Shown: piece after piece, positions 16,829-24,935 of the stretch
Layout of the letters: every line of letters begins with the position of its first letter
Position numbering within the stretch: position 1 is the first letter of the stretch
NCBI GenBank assembly: GCA_003543245.1
Contig: DPJB01000027.1
Location: 79,305-117,727, forward strand
Source of the DNA: Moraxellaceae bacterium
GTDB taxonomy: Bacteria; Pseudomonadota; Gammaproteobacteria; Pseudomonadales; Moraxellaceae
DNA length: 38,423 nucleotides
Direction of reading: 5' to 3'
The notes under the pieces: generated by a model
What the model saw: only the letters and a program-made list of their open reading frames with translations
Told to the model about the DNA's origin: nothing
The model's database searches: none
Program-made: the position numbers and the translations under genes

Positions 16829-17617
16829 ATGGCCACACCCTCATTGACACCCGCTACCGTTATCACCGGCGCCTCCAGCGGTATCGGCGAGGCACTGGCC
16901 CGACGCCTGGCCGCACAGGAAAAGCAGACACTGGTGCTGGTGGCACGCCGTCAGGACAAGCTGGCAGCACTGGCAGCCGAGCTGAAAACGGCACATGGCG
17001 CCCACGTGGAAACCATCGTGCTTGATCTCGAGGTGCCCGGTGCGGCCGCCCAGCTGCTTGCCGACGTAGAAGCCCGCGGCCTGGCTATCGACACCCTGAT
17101 CAACAATGCCGGCTTTGGCCTGAACAACCTGTTCACCGACATGCCGCTGGATCGCATCCAGGGCATGATGCAGCTCAACATGGTGGCACTGACCGAGCTG
17201 TGTCATGGCGTGCTGCCCGGCATGCGCCTGCGCCGTCAGGGCCGCATCATGAACATTGCCTCGGTCGCCGCCTTTCAGGCCTGCCCGCGCTTTGCCGTGT
17301 ACGGCGCAACAAAAGCCTATGTGCTGATGTTCTCGGAGGCGCTCGATGCAGAGGAACGCAAGCACGGCATTCATGTGACCGCCGTCTGCCCGGGTGCCAC
17401 TGCAACGGAGTTTCATGATGTCGCCGGCAATCACGGCACGCTGGCAGCGAAAATGATGGATACGGCAGAGACCGTGGCGGACAGTGCGCTGTCGGCGCTG
17501 AATGCAGGGCGTCCTGTCGTCGTGACGGGCCTGCTGAACAAGCCACTACCCTTCTTCATCCGGTTGATGCCGCGTCGTCTGGCAACGTGGTTTGCCGGTG
17601 TGGTGGTAAAGCGCTGA
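16829..17617 (+). CDS. Short-chain dehydrogenase/reductase (classical SDR)
   Basis: A 262-residue NAD(P)-dependent oxidoreductase. The cofactor motif TGASSGIG lies at 13-20, NNAG follows near 91-94, the catalytic Ser is in NIASVAAF, and YGATK supplies the Tyr/Lys pair. The arginines after TLVLVARR suggest NADP preference. A hydrophobic C-terminus (PLPFFIRLMPRR) is seen in DltE-like SDRs that act on lipidic substrates. The substrate cannot be assigned. It is divergent from the PanE-like gene, and a strong stem-loop follows its stop codon. Confidence 0.88.
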   Translation: MATPSLTPATVITGASSGIGEALARRLAAQEKQTLVLVARRQDKLAALAAELKTAHGAHVETIVLDLEVPGAAAQLLADVEARGLAIDTLINNAGFGLNNLFTDMPLDRIQGMMQLNMVALTELCHGVLPGMRLRRQGRIMNIASVAAFQACPRFAVYGATKAYVLMFSEALDAEERKHGIHVTAVCPGATATEFHDVAGNHGTLAAKMMDTAETVADSALSALNAGRPVVVTGLLNKPLPFFIRLMPRRLATWFAGVVVKR

Positions 17618-17624
17618 AGCCTTG

Positions 17625-17661
17625 CGTGAGTGAAGCAGGCACTGGGCCTGCTTCACTCACG
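17625..17661. terminator. Perfect 16-bp stem-loop between convergent SDR and methyltransferase genes
   Basis: CGTGAGTGAAGCAGGC (17625-17640) pairs without mismatch with GCCTGCTTCACTCACG (17646-17661) around ACTGG. It starts 8 bases after the SDR stop codon and ends 9 bases before the methyltransferase stop codon. No T-run follows on either strand, so it may work as a transcript 3'-end barrier rather than a classical terminator. Confidence 0.6.
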
Positions 17662-17670
17662 ATGTGATCA

Positions 17671-18282
17671 TTACTGCTTGACGGCCTGGGCCACCGTATA
17701 CGTCTTGCCCTGCTTGAGCTTGTCGTAATTGCCAAAGACTTCCTTGCAGGTGCGCGCAATGAACTCGCGCAGACCGGTGATGGTGACCACGACAAAACGG
17801 CCGCCCGGCTTGAGGCGGTCGTAGGCATCAAACAGGTACAGGTAATGCTGCTCGTTGCCGACCTTTGCCGGCAGGTTGGAGACAATCAGGTCAAACCTGT
17901 AGTCCTTCGGAATCTGGTTGAAGCCGTTGCTCAGGAAGACTTCCGTGTTCTTCAACCCGTTGCGTTCGCAATTGGCCTTTGTGTAATCCACCGCAACAAA
18001 ATCCTTGTCGACCATCACGGTCCTGCCCTGCGGGGCCAGCCTTGCCATGGTCATGCCAAGTACGCCGTAGCCGCAGCCGACATCAAGGCAATCATCCGCC
18101 GGATTGATGTCAAGGTGATCCAGCAGCAGACGTGAGCCTTCGTCAATGCTGCGCGGGGAGAAAATGCCCCAAGTGGTGTGAAAGTTGAATTCACACCCAC
18201 GCACGGATTCGGTAAAAACAATGTCTTCGCGCCAGCGCTTGACGGTGGCGGCATCAGGGGCGGTGAATTTCTTTTCGGTCAT
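17671..18282 (-). CDS. Class I SAM-dependent methyltransferase (small-domain, RsmC-like fold)
   Basis: About 203 residues from the ATG at 18282 (MTEKKFTAPD); in-frame ATGs at 18300 and 18318 add unconserved residues. The SAM-binding motif is CLDVGCGYGVLGMTMA, followed by the acidic VDKDFVAVDY. Where RsmC-type guanine-N2 methyltransferases carry NPPF, this protein has VSNLPAKVGNE. It is therefore related to, but not clearly, the 16S rRNA G1207 enzyme; the substrate is unassigned. The upstream ExoIII gene is on the same strand about 30 bases away. Confidence 0.8.
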   Translation of the reverse strand: MTEKKFTAPDAATVKRWREDIVFTESVRGCEFNFHTTWGIFSPRSIDEGSRLLLDHLDINPADDCLDVGCGYGVLGMTMARLAPQGRTVMVDKDFVAVDYTKANCERNGLKNTEVFLSNGFNQIPKDYRFDLIVSNLPAKVGNEQHYLYLFDAYDRLKPGGRFVVVTITGLREFIARTCKEVFGNYDKLKQGKTYTVAQAVKQ

Positions 18283-18314
18283 GACGGTTCTCGTCTGCAT
18301 CTGCAGGATGCAGC

Positions 18315-19079
18315 TCAAAGTTTGTAGTCGAGGATCAGCGGGGCGTGATCAGAAAATTTCACGTCCTTGTAAATACTGGTGCTGATGATCTTGTCTTTCA
18401 GGTCGGGCGAGACAACCTGGTAGTCGATGCGCCACCCGACGTTATTGGCATAGGCCTGGCCGCGATTGGACCACCAGGTGTACTGCTCTGGCTCCTGGTT
18501 CACCACGCGAAAGGCGTCGACATAACCCACTTCATCAAACAGTGTGGTCAGCCAGGCCCGCTCGTGCGGCAGGCAACCCGAGTTTTTCTGGTTGCCTTTC
18601 CAGTTCTTGATGTCGATTTCCTTGTGCACGATGTTCCAGTCACCACAAATGACCATTTGCCTGCCCTGCTTGCGCCACTCTTTCATGCGCGGCATGAGCT
18701 CGCCCAGGAACAGGTCCTTGCGGGCCTGTGCCGCCTCGTCGGCCGAGCCGGAGGGTAAATACAGCGAGACGACTGTCAACGGACCGAAATCGGCTTCAAT
18801 CCAGCGTCCCTGGGTGTCGCAGATATCAAAACCGAGACCGGTTCTGACCGCATCCGGCTTTTGCCGGCTGAAGATGGCGGTGCCGCTGTAGCCGGGCTTC
18901 ACCGCATCAAAGAAATAGGTGTGCCAGCCATCCGGACGGTGCAGCAGATCAAGCTGGTGCTCCTGGGCCTTGGTTTCCTGGATGCAGACGACATCGGCGC
19001 CGCTGGTTTCCAGCCAGTCAAAGAAGCCCTTGCTGGCGGCCGAGCGGATACCGTTGAGGTTGGCGGAAACAATGCGCAT
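18315..19079 (-). CDS. xthA: Exodeoxyribonuclease III family enzyme at the crc locus
   Basis: A 254-residue EEP-fold protein from the ATG at 19079 (MRIVSANLNGIRS). The residues expected for AP endonuclease/exonuclease III are all present: Glu35 in IQETKA, Tyr107, Asp147 and Asn149 in CGDWN, Asp219 in WRIDYQ, and Asp244-His245 in SDHAPL. In Pseudomonas the gene divergent from pyrE is crc, a catabolite-repression protein that has lost these residues. The block EIDIKNWKGNQKNSGCL resembles the equivalent Crc stretch. The protein here thus looks like a catalytically intact relative in the crc position, either a DNA-repair enzyme or a dual-role ancestor type. Confidence 0.88.
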   Translation of the reverse strand: MRIVSANLNGIRSAASKGFFDWLETSGADVVCIQETKAQEHQLDLLHRPDGWHTYFFDAVKPGYSGTAIFSRQKPDAVRTGLGFDICDTQGRWIEADFGPLTVVSLYLPSGSADEAAQARKDLFLGELMPRMKEWRKQGRQMVICGDWNIVHKEIDIKNWKGNQKNSGCLPHERAWLTTLFDEVGYVDAFRVVNQEPEQYTWWSNRGQAYANNVGWRIDYQVVSPDLKDKIISTSIYKDVKFSDHAPLILDYKL

Positions 19080-19168
19080 CAGGATGACCCCGGGACAATT
19101 CATGGCAGGTGAAAAAGCGAACGGCTATCATACCGGTCACGTCCTCCCTGACCAAACGGCCTTTTCCC

Positions 19169-19810
19169 ATGCGTGACTACCAGCGCGAATTCATTGGTTT
19201 TGCCCTCCGCCACGGCGTTCTGCGCTTTGGCAACTTCACCCTCAAGTCCGGCCGCCAGAGCCCCTACTTCTTCAATGCCGGCCTGTTCAACACCGGGAAG
19301 ATGCTGTCCGAACTGGGCCGCTTCTATGCCGAGGCCATCCGCGCCTCGGGCGTGGAGTTCGATGTATTGTTCGGGCCGGCCTACAAGGGCATTCCGCTGG
19401 CCGCGGCAACAGCCGTGCAGCTCTCCGATGAATTCGAGATCGACACTCCCTGGTGCTTCAACCGCAAGGAAGCCAAGGATCACGGTGAAGGTGGCACGCT
19501 GGTCGGCAGCGCGCTGACCGGTCGCGTCCTCATCATTGATGACGTCATCACGGCCGGCACCGCCATTCGCGAAGTCATGACCATCATTGAACAGGCACGC
19601 GCCAAGGCCGCCGGCGTCATCGTGGCACTGGACCGCCAGGAAAAGGGCAAGGGCGAACTGTCGGCCATCCAGGAAGTGGAGCGCGACTTCGGTATTCCGG
19701 TAATCTCCATCGTGAAGCTGGAACAGATCATCACGTATCTGGAAGAAACCGGCAGCGAACACCTCGACGCCATCCGCACCTACCGTGCGCAATACGGCAT
19801 CAACTCATAA
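19169..19810 (+). CDS. pyrE: Orotate phosphoribosyltransferase
   Basis: A 213-residue enzyme that joins orotate to PRPP to give OMP. I use the ATG at 19169 (MRDYQREFIGFAL), where the family starts; an in-frame GTG at 19109 would add 20 unsupported residues. The sequence shows FTLKSGRQSPYFFN, the flexible loop around FNRKEAKDHGEGG, and the PRPP motif VLIIDDVITAGTA near 124-136. It is divergent from the ExoIII/crc-locus gene and is followed after 21 bases by gshB. Confidence 0.96.
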   Translation: MRDYQREFIGFALRHGVLRFGNFTLKSGRQSPYFFNAGLFNTGKMLSELGRFYAEAIRASGVEFDVLFGPAYKGIPLAAATAVQLSDEFEIDTPWCFNRKEAKDHGEGGTLVGSALTGRVLIIDDVITAGTAIREVMTIIEQARAKAAGVIVALDRQEKGKGELSAIQEVERDFGIPVISIVKLEQIITYLEETGSEHLDAIRTYRAQYGINS

Positions 19811-19831
19811 AGACCGACCGGATTCCCTGCC

Positions 19832-20788
19832 ATGTCGCTGAACATCGCTGTTGTGATGGACCCCATCGAGCACATCAAGATCCGCAAGGACTCCACGATG
19901 GCAATGCTGTGGGCCGCTGCCGAGCGCGGGCACACGCTCTGGTATCTGGAGCAGCCCGACCTTTTTGTACGTGATGGTGTTGCCTTTGGCGACATGGCAC
20001 CGCTGCAGGTTTTCCACGATAGCGGCAACTGGTTTGAGCGCGGCGAACGCCAGACGCGCAAGCTGGCTGACATGGACGTGATCCTGATGCGCAAGGATCC
20101 GCCTTTCGACATGAACTTTGTCTACACCACCTACATCCTGGAAATGGCAGAAGCGAATGGTGTGCTGGTGGTGAACAGGCCGCAGTCCCTGCGTGACTGC
20201 AATGAAAAATTCTTTGCCACGCAGTTTCCGCATTGCATGGTGCCGACACTGATTTCCGGCGACATGAAAAAGCTTCGTGCCTTTGTACACGAGCAACACG
20301 ATGCCATCGTGAAACCGCTCGATGGGATGGGTGGCACCGGCATTTTCCGGCTGACGGCTGGCGGCCCCAATATTGGCGCCGTTCTGGAAACCCTGACCGT
20401 CAACGGTAATCAGCCAGTAATGGCACAGCGTTACATTCCGGAGATCAGGCAGGGCGACAAGCGCATCCTGATGATTGATGGCGAACCGATCCCCTATGCC
20501 CTGGCCCGCGTGCCGCAGGGTGACGAGGTGCGCGGCAACCTGGCCGCCGGCGGCATTGGCGAACCCCGTCTGCTCACGCCAAAGGATCGCTGGCTGGCAC
20601 AGCAGGTAGGCCCGGAACTGAAAAAACGCGGCCTGATTTTTGTCGGGCTGGACGTTATTGGGGAATACATCACCGAAATCAATGTCACCAGCCCGACCTG
20701 CATCCGTGAAATTGATGCGCAATATGATTACGGCATTGCCGGCCGCCTGATGGACGTTATTGAGCGCAAGGCAAAAGCACGGCACTGA
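19832..20788 (+). CDS. gshB: Glutathione synthetase
   Basis: A 318-residue ATP-grasp enzyme that adds glycine to gamma-glutamylcysteine. The N-terminal VVMDPIEHIKIRKDST, MRKDPPFDMNFVYTT, the ATP-grasp segment IVKPLDGMGGTGIFR and the C-terminal GLDVIGEYITEINVTSPT are all characteristic. Length is normal. It lies 21 bases after pyrE on the same strand and ends at a bidirectional terminator shared with rho. Confidence 0.97.
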   Translation: MSLNIAVVMDPIEHIKIRKDSTMAMLWAAAERGHTLWYLEQPDLFVRDGVAFGDMAPLQVFHDSGNWFERGERQTRKLADMDVILMRKDPPFDMNFVYTTYILEMAEANGVLVVNRPQSLRDCNEKFFATQFPHCMVPTLISGDMKKLRAFVHEQHDAIVKPLDGMGGTGIFRLTAGGPNIGAVLETLTVNGNQPVMAQRYIPEIRQGDKRILMIDGEPIPYALARVPQGDEVRGNLAAGGIGEPRLLTPKDRWLAQQVGPELKKRGLIFVGLDVIGEYITEINVTSPTCIREIDAQYDYGIAGRLMDVIERKAKARH

Positions 20789-20800
20789 AGCATGCCCGCG

Positions 20801-20844
20801 AAAAAAAGCCCGCGCTGCCTTTACATCAGCAGCGCGGGCTTTTT
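20801..20844. terminator. Bidirectional intrinsic terminator between gshB and rho
   Basis: GCCCGCGCTGC (20808-20818) pairs with GCAGCGCGGGC (20829-20839) around a 10-base loop, with A7 before it and T5 after it. It lies between the convergent gshB and rho genes and has a U-run on both transcripts. Confidence 0.95.
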
Positions 20845-20861
20845 AATGTATTGCGCAAGGA

Positions 20862-22121
20862 TTACTTGCGCTTCATGGCATCGAAGAACTCGTCGTTGGT
20901 CTTCGTTTCCCTCATCTTGTCGAGAAGGAACTCGATGGCAGCGATTTCGTCCATGGGATGCAGGATCTTGCGCAGGATCCACACTTTCTTCAGGTCATCC
21001 TCGCCCATCAGGCGCTCTTCGCGACGGGTGCCGGACTTCTTGATATTGAACGCCGGGAACACGCGCTTTTCTGCGATCTTGCGATCAAGATGAATTTCCT
21101 GGTTACCGGTGCCCTTGAACTCTTCGAAAATAACTTCGTCCATCTTGGAGCCGGTTTCGATCAGCGCCGTTGCGATGATGGTGAGCGAGCCACCCTCTTC
21201 GATATTACGGGCCGCACCAAAGAAACGCTTGGGACGTTCCAGCGCATGTGCATCCACACCACCGGTGAGCACCTTGCCGGAGCTGGGGATCACGGTATTG
21301 TAGGCACGGGCCAGACGGGTAATGGAGTCCAGCAGGATGACAACATCCTTCTTGTGCTCGACCAGTCGCTTGGCTTTTTCAATAACCATTTCGGCAACCT
21401 GCACATGACGTGCAGGCGGCTCGTCGAACGTGGAGGCAACCACTTCGCCACGCACGGTGCGCTGCATTTCGGTCACTTCTTCCGGACGCTCGTCGATGAG
21501 CAGCACAATCAGGAATACTTCCGGATTGTTGCGTGTAATGGAGTGCGCAATGTTCTGCAACAACATGGTCTTGCCGGCTTTTGGCGGCGCAACCAGCAAG
21601 GAGCGCTGACCCTTGCCGATGGGGGCAATCAAGTCAATCACACGCGCAGCAAGATCTTCAGTCGACCCGTTGCCAAGCTCCATCACCAGACGCTGGGTGG
21701 GGAACAGGGGCGTGAGGTTTTCGAACAGGATCTTGTTCTTGGCGTTTTCCGGCGCATCAAAGTTGATGTGGTTAACCTTGAGCAGCGCGAAATAACGCTC
21801 GCCTTCTTTCGGCGGGCGAATGGTGCCGGCGATGGTGTCGCCCGTGCGCAAATTGAAGCGACGGATCTGCGAAGGGCTGACATAAATGTCATCCGGACCG
21901 GCGAGGAAAGAACCCTCGGAGGAGCGCAGAAAGCCGAAGCCGTCGGAAAGAATTTCAAGTACGCCGTCGCCGAAAATTTCCTCGCCATTGCGTGCGTGGG
22001 TTTTCAGAATGGCAAAAATCACATCCTGTTTGCGATTGCGGGCCATATTTTCAAGGCCCATTTCCTCGGCAATCTTGACGAGTTCGGCAATCGGTTTTTT
22101 CTTGAGTTCAGTCAGATTCAT
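20862..22121 (-). CDS. rho: Transcription termination factor Rho
   Basis: A 419-residue hexameric RNA helicase from the ATG at 22121 (MNLTELKKKPIAEL), the universal Rho start. An upstream in-frame start at 22166 is in the leader. The RNA-binding cold-shock-like domain shows GFGFLR (61-66). The P-loop APPKAGKT is at 178-185, and the Q- and R-loop regions and LLIDERPEEVTEM follow. Length equals the E. coli protein. It lies downstream of trxA on the same strand, separated by a 288-base leader that holds a pyrimidine-rich stretch. Confidence 0.98.
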   Translation of the reverse strand: MNLTELKKKPIAELVKIAEEMGLENMARNRKQDVIFAILKTHARNGEEIFGDGVLEILSDGFGFLRSSEGSFLAGPDDIYVSPSQIRRFNLRTGDTIAGTIRPPKEGERYFALLKVNHINFDAPENAKNKILFENLTPLFPTQRLVMELGNGSTEDLAARVIDLIAPIGKGQRSLLVAPPKAGKTMLLQNIAHSITRNNPEVFLIVLLIDERPEEVTEMQRTVRGEVVASTFDEPPARHVQVAEMVIEKAKRLVEHKKDVVILLDSITRLARAYNTVIPSSGKVLTGGVDAHALERPKRFFGAARNIEEGGSLTIIATALIETGSKMDEVIFEEFKGTGNQEIHLDRKIAEKRVFPAFNIKKSGTRREERLMGEDDLKKVWILRKILHPMDEIAAIEFLLDKMRETKTNDEFFDAMKRK

Positions 22122-22409
22122 ATAAATCAGAATAACGCGGGGGAGAAGAGAGGGATGGCAACGCAACGGCGCCTGCGGCCAGAGAGGCCGGCTCTTGAGA
22201 CAGAGTCTTGAGGCGATGCTCTCGAATCAGCACCAGAATCAGTATTCCTGAGTCGGCACAGGGAGAACAGAAACAGTCGGATAATCGCTACTTGCCACTA
22301 CGATAGTACAAAAGAGGGTAGAAACAAGGCTGATCGGGCTGTTTTCCGGAATGGAACCGGACAGTGTGCGTTGAACGCGCGGGCCGCTGAGCAGCCCGCG
22401 TAGGACTGA
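22122..22409 (-). promoter_or_regulatory. trxA-rho spacer / rho leader
   Basis: This 288-base stretch has no gene. Next to trxA a hairpin pairs CGCGGGC (22378-22384) with GCCCGCG (22394-22400), a possible U-less terminator. Near rho the minus-strand transcript holds a C/U-rich run over about 22137-22158, a candidate Rho-loading site. Leader autoregulation of rho is known in E. coli; here it is inferred. Confidence 0.45.
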
Positions 22410-22739
22410 TTATATATTGGAATCCAGAAACGCCGTCAACTGTGACTTTGACAGGGCACCCACTTTTGTCGCCTCGACGCTGCCGGCCTTGAACAGGGTA
22501 AGGGTGGGAATACCGCGAACGCCGTACTTCTGGGCGATGCCGGGGTTGTCATCCACGTTCACCTTGACGATGGTCAGGCGGCCCTGATATTCGCTGGCCA
22601 GCTCGTCCAGGATGGGGGCAACCATCTTGCAGGGGCCACACCACGGTGCCCAGTAATCCACCAGCACGGCACCATCAGCCTTGAGCACATCAGACTCGAA
22701 GCTGGCATCAGTGGCATTCACGATCAGTTCGTTGGCCAT
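22410..22739 (-). CDS. trxA: Thioredoxin 1
   Basis: A 109-residue cytoplasmic disulfide reductase. The active site WCGPC spans Trp33 to Cys37, with the cis-Pro in RGIPT at 77. The opening VDYWAPWCGPCKMVAPIL is that of TrxA. It lies upstream of rho on the same strand and divergent from ppx; the trxA-rho pair is widespread in Gammaproteobacteria. The 166-base region to ppx should hold both promoters, but I see no clear -35/-10 pair there. Confidence 0.98.
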   Translation of the reverse strand: MANELIVNATDASFESDVLKADGAVLVDYWAPWCGPCKMVAPILDELASEYQGRLTIVKVNVDDNPGIAQKYGVRGIPTLTLFKAGSVEATKVGALSKSQLTAFLDSNI

Positions 22740-22905
22740 TCGTCGTCTCCGCAGGACATCTTTAAGAAGGCATCAATCATAGCAGAGCCTCTGCCGGTTT
22801 ACCCCCTGCACAAACGCCCGGCCAGGCAATTGATTTGTCCGGAATCACTTACCGTGGCGGCCGACTAGGCTACCATTGCGCCCTTACCATGCCGGAGAGA
22901 ATGAC

Positions 22906-24417
22906 ATGCCCAGCACACCGCGCCTGCGCGAGGATGGCCTGATTGCCGCCGTTGACATGGGCTCCAACAGCTTTCACCTGGCAGTGGCACGACTGGATCA
23001 CGGTGAACTGAAGCTGGTAGAGGGCATGTCCGAGAAAGTACGTCTTGGCGGCGGACTGGACGACAAGGACCGCCTGACCGAAGAAGCCCAGGCACGTGCA
23101 CTGGCCTGCCTGTCGCGCTTTGCCCAGCACCTGGACGGCATCACACCGGACCGTTTGCGCGTGGTGGGCACAAATGCCCTGCGTGTGGCACGCAATGCCC
23201 CCGCGTTCCTGAAGAAAGCCGAGAAAATCCTCAACCACCCCATCGAGGTGATTGCCGGACGCGAAGAAGCACGCCTTATCTACATGGGCGTTGCCCATAC
23301 GCTGGCGAGCAATGCGCGCCGGCTGGTCATCGACATTGGCGGAGGCTCGACCGAGCTGATCATCGGTGAAAAATTCGACCCCCTGCTGATGGAGTCCACC
23401 TACATGGGCTGCGTCAGTTACGCCTCACGTTTTTTTGCCGACGGCATCATCAGCCCGAAGGCCATGGAACGCGCCATTACCGCTGCACGCCATGAGCTGG
23501 CCCCGCTGGTGAGCACCTACCGTGAGCTGGGCTGGGACTCGGTGGTGGGCTCCTCCGGCACGTTCAAGGCAATGCGTCAGGTCACTATGGCACTGGGACT
23601 GGACAAGGGCAGCGGGCAGCTGACCGCCGATGCCGTACGCGAACTGCACCGCCTGGTGCTCAGGTTCGGGCACGTCAACGACATCGTCCTGCCGGCCATC
23701 AAGGATGACCGCAAGAGCGTACTGCCAGCCGGGCTGGCAATTGTGATCGCCCTGTTCGAGGAGCTTGGGATCAAGGCAATGGACTACTCGGATGGCGCAC
23801 TGCGCGAGGGTGTCCTGCATGACATGCTGGGCTGTTATGCCGATGAAGACATCCGCGACCGCACCGTGCAGGCCATGATGTCGCGCTACCACGTGGACAT
23901 CGCACAAGCCGAGAGGGTGGCCACGACAGCCGCCCAGCTGCTGGAGCAGGTCGCAGCGATCCTGGCATCTGACGAGACCGGAAACAGCAACCTGCTGCTG
24001 CGGGCGGCCCGCCTGCACGAGGTCGGCATGGCGGTCTCGCACACCGGGTTTCACAAGCATGGCGACTATCTGCTGCGCTATTCCGACATGGCGGGATTTT
24101 CACAGCCGGTACAGGAAAAGCTGGCGCTACTGGTAGGCAGCCACCGCCGCAAGATCAAGCCCGAACAATACACCTCGATCGTGGAGGCCGGTGGCCTGAC
24201 GCTGCTGCGCCTGTGCCTGCTGCTGCGGCTGTCCGTGCTGCTGCATCACAGCCGTCGCCGCGATCCGCTTCCCGCGATCCGCTTGCGTACCGACGGACTG
24301 CGCTTTGTCCTGGGCTTTCCACCCGGCTGGCTGAGTGCCTATCCGTTGCTGGAGCAGGACCTGCGCGAGGAAGTCGAGGTCTTTGCCAGTGTTGGTACCG
24401 CGCTTGAGATTACCTGA
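22906..24417 (+). CDS. ppx: Exopolyphosphatase
   Basis: A 503-residue Ppx/GppA enzyme that removes phosphate from polyphosphate. I start at the ATG at 22906 (MPSTPRLRED), preceded by GGAGAG 6 bases away; an in-frame TTG at 22876 lacks support. The actin-like ATPase fold shows AAVDMGSNSFHLAVARL (14-30), GTNALRVARN (88-97) and VIDIGGGSTELIIG (141-154). An HD-like C-terminal half shows RLHEVGMAVSH and HRRKIKPEQY. It is divergent from trxA, as in Pseudomonas. A tandem 12-base repeat and a stem-loop follow the stop codon. Confidence 0.95.
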   Translation: MPSTPRLREDGLIAAVDMGSNSFHLAVARLDHGELKLVEGMSEKVRLGGGLDDKDRLTEEAQARALACLSRFAQHLDGITPDRLRVVGTNALRVARNAPAFLKKAEKILNHPIEVIAGREEARLIYMGVAHTLASNARRLVIDIGGGSTELIIGEKFDPLLMESTYMGCVSYASRFFADGIISPKAMERAITAARHELAPLVSTYRELGWDSVVGSSGTFKAMRQVTMALGLDKGSGQLTADAVRELHRLVLRFGHVNDIVLPAIKDDRKSVLPAGLAIVIALFEELGIKAMDYSDGALREGVLHDMLGCYADEDIRDRTVQAMMSRYHVDIAQAERVATTAAQLLEQVAAILASDETGNSNLLLRAARLHEVGMAVSHTGFHKHGDYLLRYSDMAGFSQPVQEKLALLVGSHRRKIKPEQYTSIVEAGGLTLLRLCLLLRLSVLLHHSRRRDPLPAIRLRTDGLRFVLGFPPGWLSAYPLLEQDLREEVEVFASVGTALEIT

Positions 24418-24424
24418 CCCCTTC

Positions 24425-24449
24425 AAATGCAGAGCCCAAATGCAGAGCC
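24425..24449. repeat. Tandem 12-base direct repeat after ppx
   Basis: AAATGCAGAGCC occurs at 24425-24436 and 24438-24449, separated by one C. The second copy runs into the left arm of the downstream stem-loop, so the repeat looks like a local duplication of that arm's start. Confidence 0.7.
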
Positions 24450-24474
24450 GCCTGACAAACATCAGGCGGCTCTG
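24443..24474. terminator. 13-bp stem-loop between convergent ppx and a small secreted-protein gene
   Basis: CAGAGCCGCCTGA (24443-24455) pairs perfectly with TCAGGCGGCTCTG (24462-24474) around CAAACA. It lies 25 bases after the ppx stop codon and 36 before the stop codon of the leftward gene. No T-run follows on either strand. Confidence 0.55.
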
Positions 24475-24510
24475 GCTCTGTTAATGCTTCCTGACAGGGT
24501 TAACGGGGCA

Positions 24511-24786
24511 TCAGAACCCGATGGGTGTGCCCACCTGGACCCGCACCTTGAAGCCCTTGAATTCGGCCGGAATCTGTTTGGTGATGGCAGGATCCATTTC
24601 CTCGACATAGATGTTCAGGCACGGCGTGCCATCACAATCGGCCGACCCTACGGAAATCACTCCCATGGTATTGGCCAGCTGGTTGTCGAGTTCCATGCGA
24701 GCCTCATCCAGTGCATCCTGGTTTGCATGTACCGGTACCGCCAATGCCAGCAGCAAGCTGCCCACCACACCAAGCCTTTTCATCAC
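24511..24786 (-). CDS. Small exported protein of unknown function
   Basis: A 91-residue protein with a clear signal peptide, MMKRLGVVGSLLLALAVPVHA, with predicted cleavage before NQDALDEA. The mature part of about 70 residues has two cysteines in DCDGTPCLNIYVEEM that may form a disulfide, and a C-terminal FKVRVQVGTPIGF. The pattern GV.S.G....GTPC..VYV followed by P..FKG..V.V resembles a conserved N-terminal module seen beside some trypsin-like proteases, but no protease lies here. I do not assign a function. It lies downstream of the TolC-OmpA gene on the same strand, separated by a stem-loop. Confidence 0.75.
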   Translation of the reverse strand: MMKRLGVVGSLLLALAVPVHANQDALDEARMELDNQLANTMGVISVGSADCDGTPCLNIYVEEMDPAITKQIPAEFKGFKVRVQVGTPIGF

Positions 24787-24896
24787 GTCGCCCCGTCATT
24801 CAACAGTCAATAATCCGGATTAAACCGCAAACCGTCGCCGTTACAGTCATGATCACGACGACCTGCACGGTTACGGCACCGGACCGGCAGGTCAGT

Positions 24897-24928
24897 GCCT
24901 GAGGGCCTCGTGACCGGGACCCTCAGGC
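24897..24928 (-). terminator. Stem-loop after the TolC-OmpA gene
   Basis: GCCTGAGGG (24897-24905) pairs with CCCTCAGGC (24920-24928) around a 14-base loop, 7 bases beyond the stop codon of the leftward gene. There is no U-run on the minus-strand transcript. Confidence 0.45.
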
Positions 24929-24935
24929 CAACCCG

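Noticed and set aside
15712..17025. Plus-strand open frame crossing the PanE-like gene and the SDR start
   Set aside because: It covers the minus-strand reductase and then overlaps the real SDR in another frame; no motif.
20958..22211. Long plus-strand open frame (about 417 codons) opposite rho
   Set aside because: Antisense shadow of rho. It has no recognisable motif and the opposite strand is unambiguous.
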